A stretch of 64,000 bases of DNA, from assembly GCA_039809495.1 (NCBI GenBank), contig JBDHVC010000018.1, forward strand, positions 8,341-72,340, given 5' to 3'. This stretch comes from JAFLCL01 sp039809495. GTDB taxonomy: Bacteria > Myxococcota_A > Polyangia > Polyangiales > Sandaracinaceae. This document shows, piece by piece, positions 8,395 through 17,427 of this stretch. The position numbers were made by a program, and so were the translations under genes. Position 1 is the first letter of the stretch; the number at the start of each line of letters is the position of its first letter. A model generated the notes under the pieces. The model saw only the letters and a program-made list of their open reading frames with translations. It did no database searches and had not been told where the DNA came from.

Positions 8395-9903
8395 GTGGGC
8401 TCTCGCCTGATGCTCCCGCGTAGCTCGAAGGAGCGCCGCGGGCGCCCGATCGAGCGGCTCGCGCGCGTCGCGCCGCTCCTCTCCGCGACCGCGGTCGGGG
8501 CGCTCGCGTGGTCGGGGCGGGGCTACACGGCCGACGACGCGTTCATCGCGGGCCGCTACGCCCTCCGGATCGCGTCGGGCGCCGGCTACACGTTCCGAGA
8601 CGGCCCGCCGACGGACGGCGTGACGGGCCCGGCGCTCCTCGCGATCGAGGTGCCCGCCGCGTGGCTCGGGCTCGATCCGGTCCTCGCCTCGAAGCTGCTC
8701 GGGGCCTGCCTCGTCGCCGCCGCGGCCGCGCTCGTCACGGCGCGGCTCCGGCGCCGCGCGACGGGGACGCTCGCGAGCGTCCTCGCCCCCCTCGGCTTCC
8801 TCGCGTCGGGCGCGCTCGCGATGCACGCACAGTCCGGGCTCGAGACCGGGCTCGCGACCTTCCTCGTCACGGTCGGAGGGCTCGGGGCGACCTCGAGCGC
8901 GCGCGGCGCTCGCGCGGGTCGCGCCGCGAGCCTCGCGCTCGCCGCCATGCTCCTCCTCGTGCCCTGGCTCCGCCCCGAGCTCGTCCCGCTCACGCTCGCG
9001 CTCGGCGCGCTCCACGCGGTCCGCGCGAGCGGACGAGCGCGGCGCCTTCGAGCGCTCTTCGTGGCGGGGCTCTTCGTCCTCGGGCTCGCGTCGGTCATCC
9101 TCTTTCGCCTCGCGCTCTTCGGCGATCCGGTCCCGCTCTCCGCGCGCGCCAAGCCCTCGGATCTCGGGAACGGCGCGGGCTACGTGCTCGTCGCGCTCGC
9201 CGTGCTCCTCGGGCCGCTGCTCCTCCCGATCCTCGAGGTCGCGCGGCGCTCGCGCCGCGACGCGCGGCTCGTGCTCGCGCTCTCGGTCGCGCCGCTCACC
9301 GTCTTGCTCGCGGGCGGCGACTGGATGCCCGGCGGGCGGCTGCTCGTGCCGGTCGTCCCGCTCGCGCTGATGCTCGCGGCGAGCGGCCTCGCCCGCTGGC
9401 TCGGGACCCACCGCGCGAAGCTCGTCGTCTCGCTCGGCGCCTGCCTCGCGCTGCTCCCGCAGCTCGCGCTCACGCTCCTCGTCCTCGCCCAGGCCGACGA
9501 CGTGGCGCGCTCGCGCCGCGGCCCCGGCGCGGAGCTGCGGGCGCTGCTCGATCGCGAGGCGCGCGTCGTCGCGCTCGTCGACGTCGGCTTCCTCGCCTAC
9601 CGCGCGCGGTTCACGCCGATCGATCTCGCGGGCGTCACCAGCCCGGAGATCGGGACACGCCCCGGGGGGCACTGCGCCAAGCCGGTCACCCTCGACGATC
9701 TGCTCGCGCGCGACGTCGACACCCTCGTCCTGCACTCGAGCGTCGAGCCGCGCGTGATCGACGGCGCGATCCACGCGCTGCGCGGCCACCCCGTCGAGCG
9801 CGCGCTCGCGAGCGATCCCCGCCTCTCGGAGCTCTTCACGGTGACGACGGTCGTGCGCTACGCGCGCGGCTACGACTACGTCGTGCTCCGCCGAACTCCG
9901 TAG
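8395..9903 (+). CDS. GT-C family membrane glycosyltransferase-like protein
   Basis: 502 residues, with about ten hydrophobic helices and a short soluble C-terminus. The first extracytoplasmic loop carries ADDAFIAGRYALRIASG (Asp47-Asp48), matching the DDA(Y/F)I-x2-RY pattern of GT-C enzymes such as AftB-like arabinofuranosyltransferases, which use polyprenyl-phosphate sugar donors in the periplasm. A later loop (GDWMPGGRLL) also fits that family. The start is GTG 8395 or ATG 8410, and neither has a clear ribosome site. It stands alone; the histidine kinase starts 41 bp downstream. Sugar and acceptor unknown. Confidence 0.75.
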   Translation: MGSRLMLPRSSKERRGRPIERLARVAPLLSATAVGALAWSGRGYTADDAFIAGRYALRIASGAGYTFRDGPPTDGVTGPALLAIEVPAAWLGLDPVLASKLLGACLVAAAAALVTARLRRRATGTLASVLAPLGFLASGALAMHAQSGLETGLATFLVTVGGLGATSSARGARAGRAASLALAAMLLLVPWLRPELVPLTLALGALHAVRASGRARRLRALFVAGLFVLGLASVILFRLALFGDPVPLSARAKPSDLGNGAGYVLVALAVLLGPLLLPILEVARRSRRDARLVLALSVAPLTVLLAGGDWMPGGRLLVPVVPLALMLAASGLARWLGTHRAKLVVSLGACLALLPQLALTLLVLAQADDVARSRRGPGAELRALLDREARVVALVDVGFLAYRARFTPIDLAGVTSPEIGTRPGGHCAKPVTLDDLLARDVDTLVLHSSVEPRVIDGAIHALRGHPVERALASDPRLSELFTVTTVVRYARGYDYVVLRRTP

Positions 9904-9930
9904 GAGAGGGCCTCTCGCGCCTCGATGCGG

Positions 9931-9936
9931 TAGGCT
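9931..9936 (+). promoter_or_regulatory. -10-like TAGGCT, 8 nt before the start
   Basis: TAGGCT with only 8 nt to the GTG at 9945. It supports that start and a transcript with almost no leader. Confidence 0.4.
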
Positions 9937-9944
9937 CGGCCTCC

Positions 9945-12605
9945 GTGGCATCGAACGACGACTCGACCCCCGTGGACGCCGCCCTCGCGGCGTTCTACGC
10001 GGCGCCCGTCGCGGGCTACGTCTTTCGGCACGACGACGGCGGCTTCGTCCTCGAGGCGCTCAACGACGCGGCGCGCGCGATCACGGCGCTCCCCGCGTCG
10101 ATGATCGGCATGCGGCTCGATCCGCTCTATGCCAACCAGCCCGCCGTCATGGAGGCCGGCCGCCTCGCCTTCGAGGGGCGCACGTCGCTCGTGCGCGAGA
10201 TCGACGTGCGCCGCTACGACCGCGTGTCGGCCTACCAGCGCCTGCGGCTCACGTTCGCCTACGTCCCGCCGGATCGGCTCGTCATCTACTCCGAGGATCG
10301 GATGACGCCCGAGCAAGAGCAGCGGGCGCTCCAGGAGCTCGAGGCGCGGAACGCGTCGATCATCGCGACGATGACGGAGGGCGTCCTCGTCGTCGACGCC
10401 ACGCGCACCATCCTCTTCGCGAACGCGGCGATCGCGCGCTTCGTCGAGAGCACCGAGGGCGAGCTCCTCGGCCGCGTCGTCGACGCGATCGGCTCGTGGC
10501 TCGACGTCGACGGCGCCCTCGCCGAGGAGCTCCCCTGGAGCGCCGTCCTCCGGGGCGATCGCGGCGTCGTGAGCGCGCGGCTCACCCTCCGCGCGAGGAG
10601 CGGCGCGAGGCGGGCGCTCCTCGTCTCGGCGCAGCCGATCCGCGCCGTCGCCACGGGGGAGATCACCTCCGTCGCGTGCACGCTGACGGACGTCTCGGAG
10701 CTCGAGCGGAGCCTCGCGGCGCTGCGCGAGAGCGAGGCGAAGTACCGGCTCATCCTCGACGCGACCTCGGAGGGCGTCTGGGCGATCGACTTCGAGGGGA
10801 GGACGCGGTTCGCCAACGCGCGGATGGCGGAGATCCTCGGGACGACCCACGCCGAGCTGCTCGCCTCTCGGGCGATCGACTGGCTCACGCCCGAGGGCCG
10901 CGAGGCCCATCGCCTGCGGCTCGAGGCGCGCGCGCGAGGCGAGAGCCACGCGTTCGAGTGCGAGTTCGTGCGCGAAGACGGCCGCCGCGTCCTCACGAGC
11001 GCGATGGGCGCGCCCATCGTCGACGGCGGCGCGATCACCGGGACCGTCTCGATGTTCCGCGACATCACCGCGGAGCGCGCCACCGCGGCGGAGCTCGCGC
11101 AGAGCCGCGAGTGGCTCGACGCGGCCCTCGTGGCCGGGAAGATGGGCGTCTTCGAGGTCGACCCCGAAACCGATCGGATCGTGTGGACGCGACACCTCGA
11201 CGAGGCCCTCGGGGCGCCGCCCACGCTCGACTTCGACGGCTACCGCGCCCTCATCCACCCCGACGACCTGGAGGGCGTGGCGCGGGCGTTCCGGGCCACG
11301 CCCGTCGTGCCGGGCTCCGCGTTCGACCACGAGTTCCGGATGGTGCACCCGGTGACCGGCGCCGTCCGATCCGTCCACACCCGCGGGCGCTACGTCGACG
11401 GCGGGCGAGGCCTGCGCCTCGTGGGCGCGATCGCCGACGTGTCCGAGAAGCGCCAGATGGAGGAGGCGCTCGCGCAGGCCCAGCGCCTCGAGAGCCTCGG
11501 GCGCCTCGCGGGGGGCGTCGCGCACGACTTCAACAACCTCCTCACGGTGATGCTCGCCTCGTTCTCGCTCGTCCTGCCCGCCGCGCCCGAGGCGATCGGC
11601 GCCGAGCTCCAGATCGCTCGCCAGGCGGCCGAGCGCGCGCGCGACCTCACGCGTCAGCTCCTCGCGTTCGCGCGCCGGCAGCTCGTCGAGATCACGACGA
11701 TGGACCTCGAGCAGCACCTCCTCGAGCTCGCGCCGATGCTGCGTCGCCTCGCGAGCGAGGGCTACGAGCTCAGCATCGACGTCGATCGCGCGCTCGGCGC
11801 CGTGCGCGTCGACGTCGCGCAGTTCGAGCAGGTCATCATCAACCTCGTGCTGAACGCGCGCGAGGCGATGAGCGATGGGGGGCGCATCCTCCTCCACGCC
11901 TCCGCGCGCGAGGTGAGCCCGGAGGAGGGCGCCGCGATGGGGCTCCCCGGCGGGAGCTACGCGGCGCTCGCCGTCCGCGACGAGGGGAGCGGGATGGACG
12001 CCCACACGCGCGATCACGCCTTCGAGCCCTTCTTCACGACGAAGCGGACCGGCTCGGGGTTCGGCCTCGCGAGCGCGTACGGGATCGCCCGGAAGCTCGG
12101 CGGCACGATCCTCATCGAGAGCGCGCCGGGCGCCGGGACGACCATGACGCTGCTCGTGCCTCGCGCGGAGGGCGAGGCGGCGCCCAAGAGGCGGGAGCCG
12201 CCTCCGATCGAGCTGGCCGAGGGCGAGCACGTCCTCTTCGTCGAAGACGACGAGCTCGTCCGCCGCACGGGGCGGCGCATCCTCGAGCGCTTGGGCTATC
12301 GCGTCGAGGAGGCGATCGACGGGCTCGACGCGCTCGAGCGCGTGCGCGCGTCGTCGGCGCGCTTCGACCTCGTCGTGACCGACATGGTGATGCCGCGCAT
12401 GAACGGCATGCAGCTCATCCGTGCGCTCTCCGAGCTTGCGCCTGGGCTCCCGGTGCTCGTCGTCTCGGGGTACGCCGACGCGGCGCTCGGCGAGCTCGGC
12501 GAGGCGTCGTTCCTCGCCAAGCCCTACACGCTCGAGTCGCTCGCGAGCCGGCTGCGCGCGCTCCTCCCGTCACGCGAGGGCGGGCAGCGGTCGACCTCGA
12601 GCTGA
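9945..12605 (+). CDS. Hybrid histidine kinase with multiple PAS domains and receiver
   Basis: 886 residues and no membrane helices, so a cytoplasmic sensor. Domains in order: an N-terminal PAS-like domain (about 10-120), PAS domains at about 130-255, 262-385 and 390-505, HisKA with GGVAHDFNN (phospho-acceptor His527), an HATPase domain (N box NLVLNAREA, G box DEGSGMD, FFTTKRTGSGFGL), and a C-terminal receiver whose phosphorylated Asp is Asp813 (VVTDMVMPRMNG). Autophosphorylation and intramolecular transfer to the receiver are expected from the family. There is no DNA-binding output and no partner regulator beside it. Start chosen at GTG 9945 because homology begins there and TAGGCT lies 8 nt upstream. 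Confidence 0.93.
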   Translation: MASNDDSTPVDAALAAFYAAPVAGYVFRHDDGGFVLEALNDAARAITALPASMIGMRLDPLYANQPAVMEAGRLAFEGRTSLVREIDVRRYDRVSAYQRLRLTFAYVPPDRLVIYSEDRMTPEQEQRALQELEARNASIIATMTEGVLVVDATRTILFANAAIARFVESTEGELLGRVVDAIGSWLDVDGALAEELPWSAVLRGDRGVVSARLTLRARSGARRALLVSAQPIRAVATGEITSVACTLTDVSELERSLAALRESEAKYRLILDATSEGVWAIDFEGRTRFANARMAEILGTTHAELLASRAIDWLTPEGREAHRLRLEARARGESHAFECEFVREDGRRVLTSAMGAPIVDGGAITGTVSMFRDITAERATAAELAQSREWLDAALVAGKMGVFEVDPETDRIVWTRHLDEALGAPPTLDFDGYRALIHPDDLEGVARAFRATPVVPGSAFDHEFRMVHPVTGAVRSVHTRGRYVDGGRGLRLVGAIADVSEKRQMEEALAQAQRLESLGRLAGGVAHDFNNLLTVMLASFSLVLPAAPEAIGAELQIARQAAERARDLTRQLLAFARRQLVEITTMDLEQHLLELAPMLRRLASEGYELSIDVDRALGAVRVDVAQFEQVIINLVLNAREAMSDGGRILLHASAREVSPEEGAAMGLPGGSYAALAVRDEGSGMDAHTRDHAFEPFFTTKRTGSGFGLASAYGIARKLGGTILIESAPGAGTTMTLLVPRAEGEAAPKRREPPPIELAEGEHVLFVEDDELVRRTGRRILERLGYRVEEAIDGLDALERVRASSARFDLVVTDMVMPRMNGMQLIRALSELAPGLPVLVVSGYADAALGELGEASFLAKPYTLESLASRLRALLPSREGGQRSTSS

Positions 12606-12628
12606 TCGACTCGAGGCCACGGCGTCCG

Positions 12629-13381
12629 TCAGCGTGACTCGTAGACCGTGAGCGAGGGGAGCTCGACGCAGGTCAAGAACCCGCCCTCTTGGCCTGCGCC
12701 GGTGTCGATCGCCACCACGCACTCGCCCGCCCAGACGTCGGCGGGGTCGTGGGGCGTCAGCGTGTCGAGCTCGGGCGGGAGGAGGTCGGTCGTCGTGTGG
12801 CCGACGACGACGCGCTTGCCGCGGTAGTCGCGGAAGAACGCCTCCGAGCGCGTCCACATGAGGGCGGTCGGCGGATCGGTCTCGGAGGGATGGAGGAAGC
12901 GACCGTCCTTGTGGTGGAGCCCCGCGTGGACGTAGATGGCGTGCTCGTCCTCGTAGAAGTGCGGGAGCGCGTTCATCCACGCGACGATCTCGGGAGGAAA
13001 GAACGTGCCTCGCGCGAGCGCGTCGAGCTCGGGATCGCCGGGCATCTCGTCCTCCCGAACGCGCGCCCCGCCGGTGAACGAGCGGAACGTCGCGAGGCAC
13101 CCGTTGCCCGGCGGGAGGATGAATTCCGGCCAGCCGCGCTCGATGACCCGCAGCCACGCGTCCTCGTGGTTGCCGCGCAGCGGCACGACCTTACACCCGA
13201 GATCCATCGAGAAGCGCCGCACGATCTCGATGACCTCGAGGGACTGCGGCCCTCGATCCAGGTAGTCGCCGAGGAAGACGAGCGTGTCGTCCGAGTCGAT
13301 CGCGGGGAGCCTCTTCACGAGGGCGCGGAGCTGATCGAGGTCCCCGTGGATGTCGCCGATGGCGAAGGTGCGTCGAGCCAC
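12629..13381 (-). CDS. Calcineurin-like Ser/Thr protein phosphatase
   Basis: A 250-residue metallophosphoesterase of the PPP/ApaH type. Seen: GDIHG (9-13), GDYLDRG (38-44), GNHE (70-73) and a later GHTTTD, which supply the two-metal ligands and catalytic His. It probably dephosphorylates phosphoproteins, or cleaves dinucleoside polyphosphates as ApaH does; the short length and GDYLDRG favour the PrpA-like protein phosphatases. The start is GTG 13381, with TACCGT (rc of 13388-13393) 6 nt upstream. It converges with the histidine kinase (23 bp gap). In a genome with many kinases it may oppose them, but that is inference. Confidence 0.9.
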   Translation of the reverse strand: MARRTFAIGDIHGDLDQLRALVKRLPAIDSDDTLVFLGDYLDRGPQSLEVIEIVRRFSMDLGCKVVPLRGNHEDAWLRVIERGWPEFILPPGNGCLATFRSFTGGARVREDEMPGDPELDALARGTFFPPEIVAWMNALPHFYEDEHAIYVHAGLHHKDGRFLHPSETDPPTALMWTRSEAFFRDYRGKRVVVGHTTTDLLPPELDTLTPHDPADVWAGECVVAIDTGAGQEGGFLTCVELPSLTVYESR

Positions 13382-13445
13382 GGAGCGACGGTACCAAAGA
13401 GCCGCGGCGCGCGGGCTGGCGATCGCGCCTCGGCGCCCCGCGCGG

Positions 13446-14672
13446 TCAGAGGCGGGCCGTCTCCTCCAGCTCGCGCCCGCTCGTCTCGGGCAGCCAGATC
13501 ACGATGAGGACGAGCGCGAGCGCGGGCCCGGCGGCGGTGATCGCCACGGCGGGGCCCCAGCCGGTCCACCCCGCGGCGGCGCCGACCGCGAGCGGAGAGA
13601 GGACGTAGCCGATGCGCCCGAGGAGGTTGTTCGACCACGCGAACGCGTCGCCGCGGAGCTCGGTCGGGAAGAGCTCCGTGTTGAAGGCGTTGAGCGCGGG
13701 CAGGACGGCGGCGGAGCCGAAGACCGCGAAGACCGCGAAGAGATAGAGCTGCCACGTCACGTTCGTCGTGTAGGCCCCGACGCAGCCGAGGACGATCGCG
13801 GCGTAGACGAGGGCGGCCGTCGGCTTGCGGCCGACGCGATCGAAGAGCTTGCCGATCGCGAAGACGAAGGGCATCGAGACGACGGCGCCGACCGTGATGA
13901 TCGCGCCGACCTCGCCCTCGGTGCGCCCGAGCTCCGAGACGGCGCGTGACTTGAAGAAGGTGATCGCCGTCTGGGTGCAGACGTAGGTGAGCCCCCAGAT
14001 GAGCGCGAGCCGGAGCATGCGGGTGCGGTAGGGGCTCCCGAAGATCGCGAAGATCGCGCTCGGCCTGCGCTCCTCCCTCGGGATCGCCCGAAAGCGCGCC
14101 GTCTCGCGGATGCCTCGTCGAGCGAGCGCGAGCGCGAGGAGCGGCACCGTGCCGACGAAGTAGACCGTGCGCCATCCCCACGGCGCGTGGAGGAGGGTCG
14201 GGACGACGCCGGCGCAGGCGACCGCGCCCAGGCTCGAGAAGGCGTTGATGAGGCCGATGGCGAAGCCGCGCTCCTTCGCGGGGAATTCCTCCGCGGCGTA
14301 GACCGTCGAGACGACCCACTCGCCGATGAGGAAGACGCGCGAGAGGAATTGGAGCGCGGCGAAGACGAGCGCGTCGGGCGCGAGGCCAGAGAGGAAGGAG
14401 GTGATCGCGTAGCCGACGATCGTCACGTTGAGGACGGCGCGGCGCCCCACCCGATCCGCCTGGCGGACGAGGACGTACGCGACGATGGTGCCCGCGTTGA
14501 CGACGGCGACGAGCGCGCCGAGCTGCCAGTCGAGGAGCGAGAAGCTCTCCTGGATCGACGGAAGGAGCTGCGCGAGCGCCATCTGATCGAAGCCCTCGAA
14601 GAACGTCGCGACGCTCAGGAAGAAGAGGAGCTTGCGCCGGTAGGCGCGCTCGGCGTCGACGTCCGCGTTCAC
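13446..14672 (-). CDS. MFS transporter, sugar/aromatic-acid type
   Basis: 408 residues with twelve predicted helices. Seen: the MFS loop 2-3 signature as RQADRVGRRAVL, the loop 8-9 version as KLFDRVGRKPTA, and an AEEFPAKERGFAIG motif after helix 4. These are shared by the metabolite:H+ symporter branch (sugar porters, AAHS aromatic acid transporters). Substrate cannot be told. The start is GTG 14672 with TATCGT (rc of 14680-14685) 7 nt upstream. It is monocistronic on the minus strand, downstream of the superoxide dismutase. Confidence 0.85.
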   Translation of the reverse strand: MNADVDAERAYRRKLLFFLSVATFFEGFDQMALAQLLPSIQESFSLLDWQLGALVAVVNAGTIVAYVLVRQADRVGRRAVLNVTIVGYAITSFLSGLAPDALVFAALQFLSRVFLIGEWVVSTVYAAEEFPAKERGFAIGLINAFSSLGAVACAGVVPTLLHAPWGWRTVYFVGTVPLLALALARRGIRETARFRAIPREERRPSAIFAIFGSPYRTRMLRLALIWGLTYVCTQTAITFFKSRAVSELGRTEGEVGAIITVGAVVSMPFVFAIGKLFDRVGRKPTAALVYAAIVLGCVGAYTTNVTWQLYLFAVFAVFGSAAVLPALNAFNTELFPTELRGDAFAWSNNLLGRIGYVLSPLAVGAAAGWTGWGPAVAITAAGPALALVLIVIWLPETSGRELEETARL

Positions 14673-14708
14673 CCGCGAGACGATAGCGAAGCCCTCTCGC
14701 CCTTGTCA

Positions 14709-14742
14709 TGCGGCGTCACGCGGCGTCACGCGGCGTCGCACG
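14709..14742. repeat. Short direct repeat GCGGCGTCAC
   Basis: Three successive near-identical 10-11 bp units (GCGGCGTCAC) in the gap between the MFS and SOD genes. Possibly slippage; no function evident. Confidence 0.45.
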
Positions 14743-14834
14743 GCCTCGAGGGGAGCTGCCCGCCTCGACGCGCGAGGCCCCGCGCGGGCTCCCTCGGGAG
14801 CCTCGGGCGAGGCCTCCTCGTCGTGCCGCGCGGA

Positions 14835-15413
14835 TCAGAGCTGCTTGTTCGCGAAGTCCCAGTTCACGAGGTGCCAGAAGCCCTCGATGTACTTCGCGCG
14901 CGCGTTCCGGTAGTCGATGTAGTAGGCGTGCTCCCACACGTCGCAGGTAAGGATGGGCTTCTTGTCCATCGTGAGCGGCGTGCCCGCGTCGTGGGTGTCG
15001 ACGATCTCGAGCGCGCCGCCGCTCTTGACGAGCCACGCCCAGCCCGCCCCGAAGTGGCCCGCGGCCGTCGCGCTGAACTTCTCCTTGAACGCGGAGAAGC
15101 TGCCGAAGCTCTGATCGATGGCGGCCTTGATCGCGCCCGTCGGCTCGCCCCCGCCGCCCGGGCGGAGCGAATTCCAGTAGAAGGTGTGGTTGAAGACCTG
15201 CGCGGCGTTGTTGAAGACGCCGCCCTTCGACGAGCGGATGATGTCCTCGAGCGACTTGCCCCGGAGCGACGCGTCCGCCTCGACGAACTTGTTGAGGTTG
15301 TTGACGTAGGCGGCGTGGTGCTTGCCGTGGTGGAAGTCGAGCGTCTCGGCGGAGATGTGGGGCGCGAGGGCGTCCTTCGCGTAGGGGAGCTCGGGGAGCG
15401 TGAACGATGACAT
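14835..15413 (-). CDS. sodB: Fe-type superoxide dismutase
   Basis: 192 residues, full length for the Fe/Mn SOD family. The metal ligands are in the expected places: His in FHHGKHHAAYV, His in NHTFYW, and Asp/His in DVWEHAYYIDY. The NNAAQV-x-NHTFYW form, with Gln before the second ligand, is typical of iron SODs. It converts superoxide to peroxide and oxygen in the cytoplasm. Start ATG 15413 has a canonical AGGAGG five bases upstream. The best sigma70-like promoter of the region lies 71-99 bp before the start. It is divergent from the RamB-like regulator, which could influence it, though nothing proves that. Confidence 0.95.
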   Translation of the reverse strand: MSSFTLPELPYAKDALAPHISAETLDFHHGKHHAAYVNNLNKFVEADASLRGKSLEDIIRSSKGGVFNNAAQVFNHTFYWNSLRPGGGGEPTGAIKAAIDQSFGSFSAFKEKFSATAAGHFGAGWAWLVKSGGALEIVDTHDAGTPLTMDKKPILTCDVWEHAYYIDYRNARAKYIEGFWHLVNWDFANKQL

Positions 15414-15483
15414 GGATCCTCCTGAGGTCGTCGACCTCTGGGCTCGGGTGGAGCGGACGCCGTGCGCCCGCGAGCGCGCCCTG

Positions 15484-15512
15484 AGACTAGGGACGAAACT
15501 CACAGACCGCAA
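15484..15512 (-). promoter_or_regulatory. sigma70-like promoter of the SOD gene
   Basis: On the minus strand TTGCGG (15512-15507), a 17-bp spacer, then TAGTCT (15489-15484). Transcription would start near 15477, leaving a leader of about 64 nt with the AGGAGG ribosome site. Confidence 0.55.
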
Positions 15513-15592
15513 GCTCGTTGACTGATTGACCTGCGGCACACCGAAATGCGGGAATGCTCACGACTGTTGGCGACGAACGGCCTGTTTTCGCG

Positions 15593-15598
15593 TATCGT
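15593..15598 (+). promoter_or_regulatory. -10-like TATCGT, 6 nt before the start
   Basis: TATCGT ends 6 nt before the ATG at 15605, which places the expected transcription start on the start codon. No Shine-Dalgarno sequence is visible. Confidence 0.45.
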
Positions 15599-15604
15599 CG
15601 CACG

Positions 15605-17146
15605 ATGACTGATTTACAAATCGCGGGCGATGACGGGGCCCCGAGCGCGGAGGCGATGGGGCGCAAACTGCGCGAGCTCCGCCAGCTCCGCCAGCGCTCG
15701 CAGTCGGAGGTCGCGGACGCCTTGGGGGTGTCCGCCGCCTACCTCTCGCTCATCGAGACGGGCAAGCGCCCGCTCCAGCTCCCCTTGCTCGTGCGCGCGC
15801 TCGAGCTCTTCGGCGTCGAGCTCGACGCCTTCATGCAGAGCCTCGGCGAGGTCTATCTCGACGAGGGGCTCGCGCGCCTGCTCGACGAGCCGCTCTTTCG
15901 CACCCTCGCGATCTCGCGCGAGGACCTCGCGCGGCTCGGCAAGGAGCCGCGGGCCGCCAACACGATCACGGCGCTCTTCAACCTCTACAAGAACACCCGG
16001 CTCTCGCTCGAGCACGTCCTCGACGACGTCGCGCGGAGCGAGCGCAGCGCTCGCGCAGGGAGCGCGATCGCGTTCGACTACACGCCCTTCGACGAGGTGA
16101 CGGACTTCCTCGAGGCGCGCCGCAATTTCTTCGAGGCGCTCGAGGAGCGCGCCGACGCGGTGCGCGCGCAATTCGAGCTCGGTCAGCGGCCGAGCGAGGA
16201 GGGGCTCGTCCGCGTGCTCGGCTCGCTCGGCGTCGACGTGCGGATGCTCGAGTCGAGCGAGGCGGGCCGGGGGAGCGTGATCCGCAAGCTCGACCCGAAC
16301 GGCGGCACGCTCACGCTGACGGCGGATCTCCCCGAGTACCGGCGGATGTTCCAGCTCGCGCACTCGATCGGCCTGCGCCTGCTCGACGAGGAGAAGCTGC
16401 ACGAGCCGATCGTCTCGAGCGCGGGGGCGCGGCACGCGGAGACGCCACGCCTCTTGAAGATCCACCTCGCGAGCTACCTCGGCGGCGCGATCCTCCTCCC
16501 TTACGGGGCGTTCTTCCGCGAGGTCCAGCGCACGCGCTACGACGTCGAGCAGCTCGCGCGGATCTTCGACACGAGCTACGAGACCGTCGCGCATCGCCTC
16601 TGTAACCTCGGCGATCCCAAGCGGGCGGGCGTGCCCTTCCACTTCCAGCGCGTGGACGTCGCGGGCAACCTGAGCAAGCGGTACGCCGCGACGGGGCTCC
16701 GCTTCGCGCACGGCATGGGGAGCTGCCCGAAGTGGGCCGTCCACATGGCCTTCCTCACGCCGCACGCGATCTATCGCCAGTACTCGGCCTTCCCCGATGG
16801 GGCGATCTACTTCTGCTTCGCGAAGGTGATGACCGAGCCGCTCGCCGGCTCGCTCGCGCGCGGGACGGCCTACTCGATCGGCCTCGGCGTCCACGCCTCG
16901 GACGCGAAGCACCTCGCCTACGCGGACGACATGCCCCTCGTCGAGCCGGACAAGATGGCCGTGCCCGTGGGCACGACGTGCCGGCTCTGCGAGCGCACCG
17001 ACTGCAACCAGCGCGCGGCGCCGAGCTACAAGTTCGCGTTCCGCGTCGACGAGTACACGAAGAAGGACAACTTCTTCAGCCCGCTCGTCGAGGAGCCGAG
17101 CGAGGCGCGGGCGCTCGTGCCGATCACCAAGAAGAGGCGCGGCTGA
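15605..17146 (+). CDS. XRE/RamB-type regulator of short-chain fatty acid metabolism
   Basis: 513 residues. An N-terminal XRE helix-turn-helix (about 20-75, AYLSLIETGKRPL) is followed by an IrrE/ImmA-like middle region and a C-terminal DUF2083-type domain with conserved Cys (GMGSCPKWA, TTCRLCERTDCNQR). This is the ScfR/RamB family, which controls acetate, propionate or glyoxylate-cycle genes; the C-terminal domain is thought to sense acyl-CoA-type ligands. In the IrrE-like part the usual HExxH protease motif reads HSIGL, so proteolytic activity is unlikely. It is divergent from sodB. An acetyl-CoA synthetase lies 12 kb away and could be a target (inference). Its stop codon begins TGACGGCGCG. 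Confidence 0.88.
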   Translation: MTDLQIAGDDGAPSAEAMGRKLRELRQLRQRSQSEVADALGVSAAYLSLIETGKRPLQLPLLVRALELFGVELDAFMQSLGEVYLDEGLARLLDEPLFRTLAISREDLARLGKEPRAANTITALFNLYKNTRLSLEHVLDDVARSERSARAGSAIAFDYTPFDEVTDFLEARRNFFEALEERADAVRAQFELGQRPSEEGLVRVLGSLGVDVRMLESSEAGRGSVIRKLDPNGGTLTLTADLPEYRRMFQLAHSIGLRLLDEEKLHEPIVSSAGARHAETPRLLKIHLASYLGGAILLPYGAFFREVQRTRYDVEQLARIFDTSYETVAHRLCNLGDPKRAGVPFHFQRVDVAGNLSKRYAATGLRFAHGMGSCPKWAVHMAFLTPHAIYRQYSAFPDGAIYFCFAKVMTEPLAGSLARGTAYSIGLGVHASDAKHLAYADDMPLVEPDKMAVPVGTTCRLCERTDCNQRAAPSYKFAFRVDEYTKKDNFFSPLVEEPSEARALVPITKKRRG

Positions 17147-17150
17147 CGGC
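17057..17150 (+). repeat. Direct repeat, left copy: 3' end of the RamB-like gene
   Basis: The last ~94 bp of the regulator gene recur at 19650-19742, about 80% identical by hand count. See the decayed copy there. Confidence 0.7.
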
Positions 17151-17213
17151 GCGTTCGTCGGGAGCTTCGCGCACGCGGCGACGTCGTGAGCGAGAGGAGG
17201 GTTGCGCGGCTCG

Positions 17214-17234
17214 CGCGAGAGGCGCTCTCTCGCG
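17214..17234. terminator. GC hairpin downstream of the RamB-like gene
   Basis: CGCGAGAG / CTCTCGCG, an 8-bp perfect stem with a 5-nt loop, 68 bp after the stop. No T-run. The rest of this 281-bp gap (17147-17427) shows nothing I can name. Confidence 0.35.
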
Positions 17235-17427
17235 GCGACCGGCTCGAGGCACGAGGGCCCCTTCGCGCCGAAGCTGCGCGCGCGCGACCTCTCCGTGAGC
17301 GCGCCGAACGGGGCTGGGTGAGAGACGTGACGGTCAGCCGGACGCGGGGCGGTCGCCCTCGCCGCGGTGCTCGAGCCCCTCCTCGCGGCGCGTGGTCAGA
17401 CGCGCGACGAGCGCGAGCGCCCCGGAG

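Noticed and set aside
6451..9951. An 1166-codon minus-strand frame spanning the cytochrome, kinase and GT-C-like genes
   Set aside because: Low-complexity charged sequence crossing three well-supported genes on both strands; an antisense shadow.
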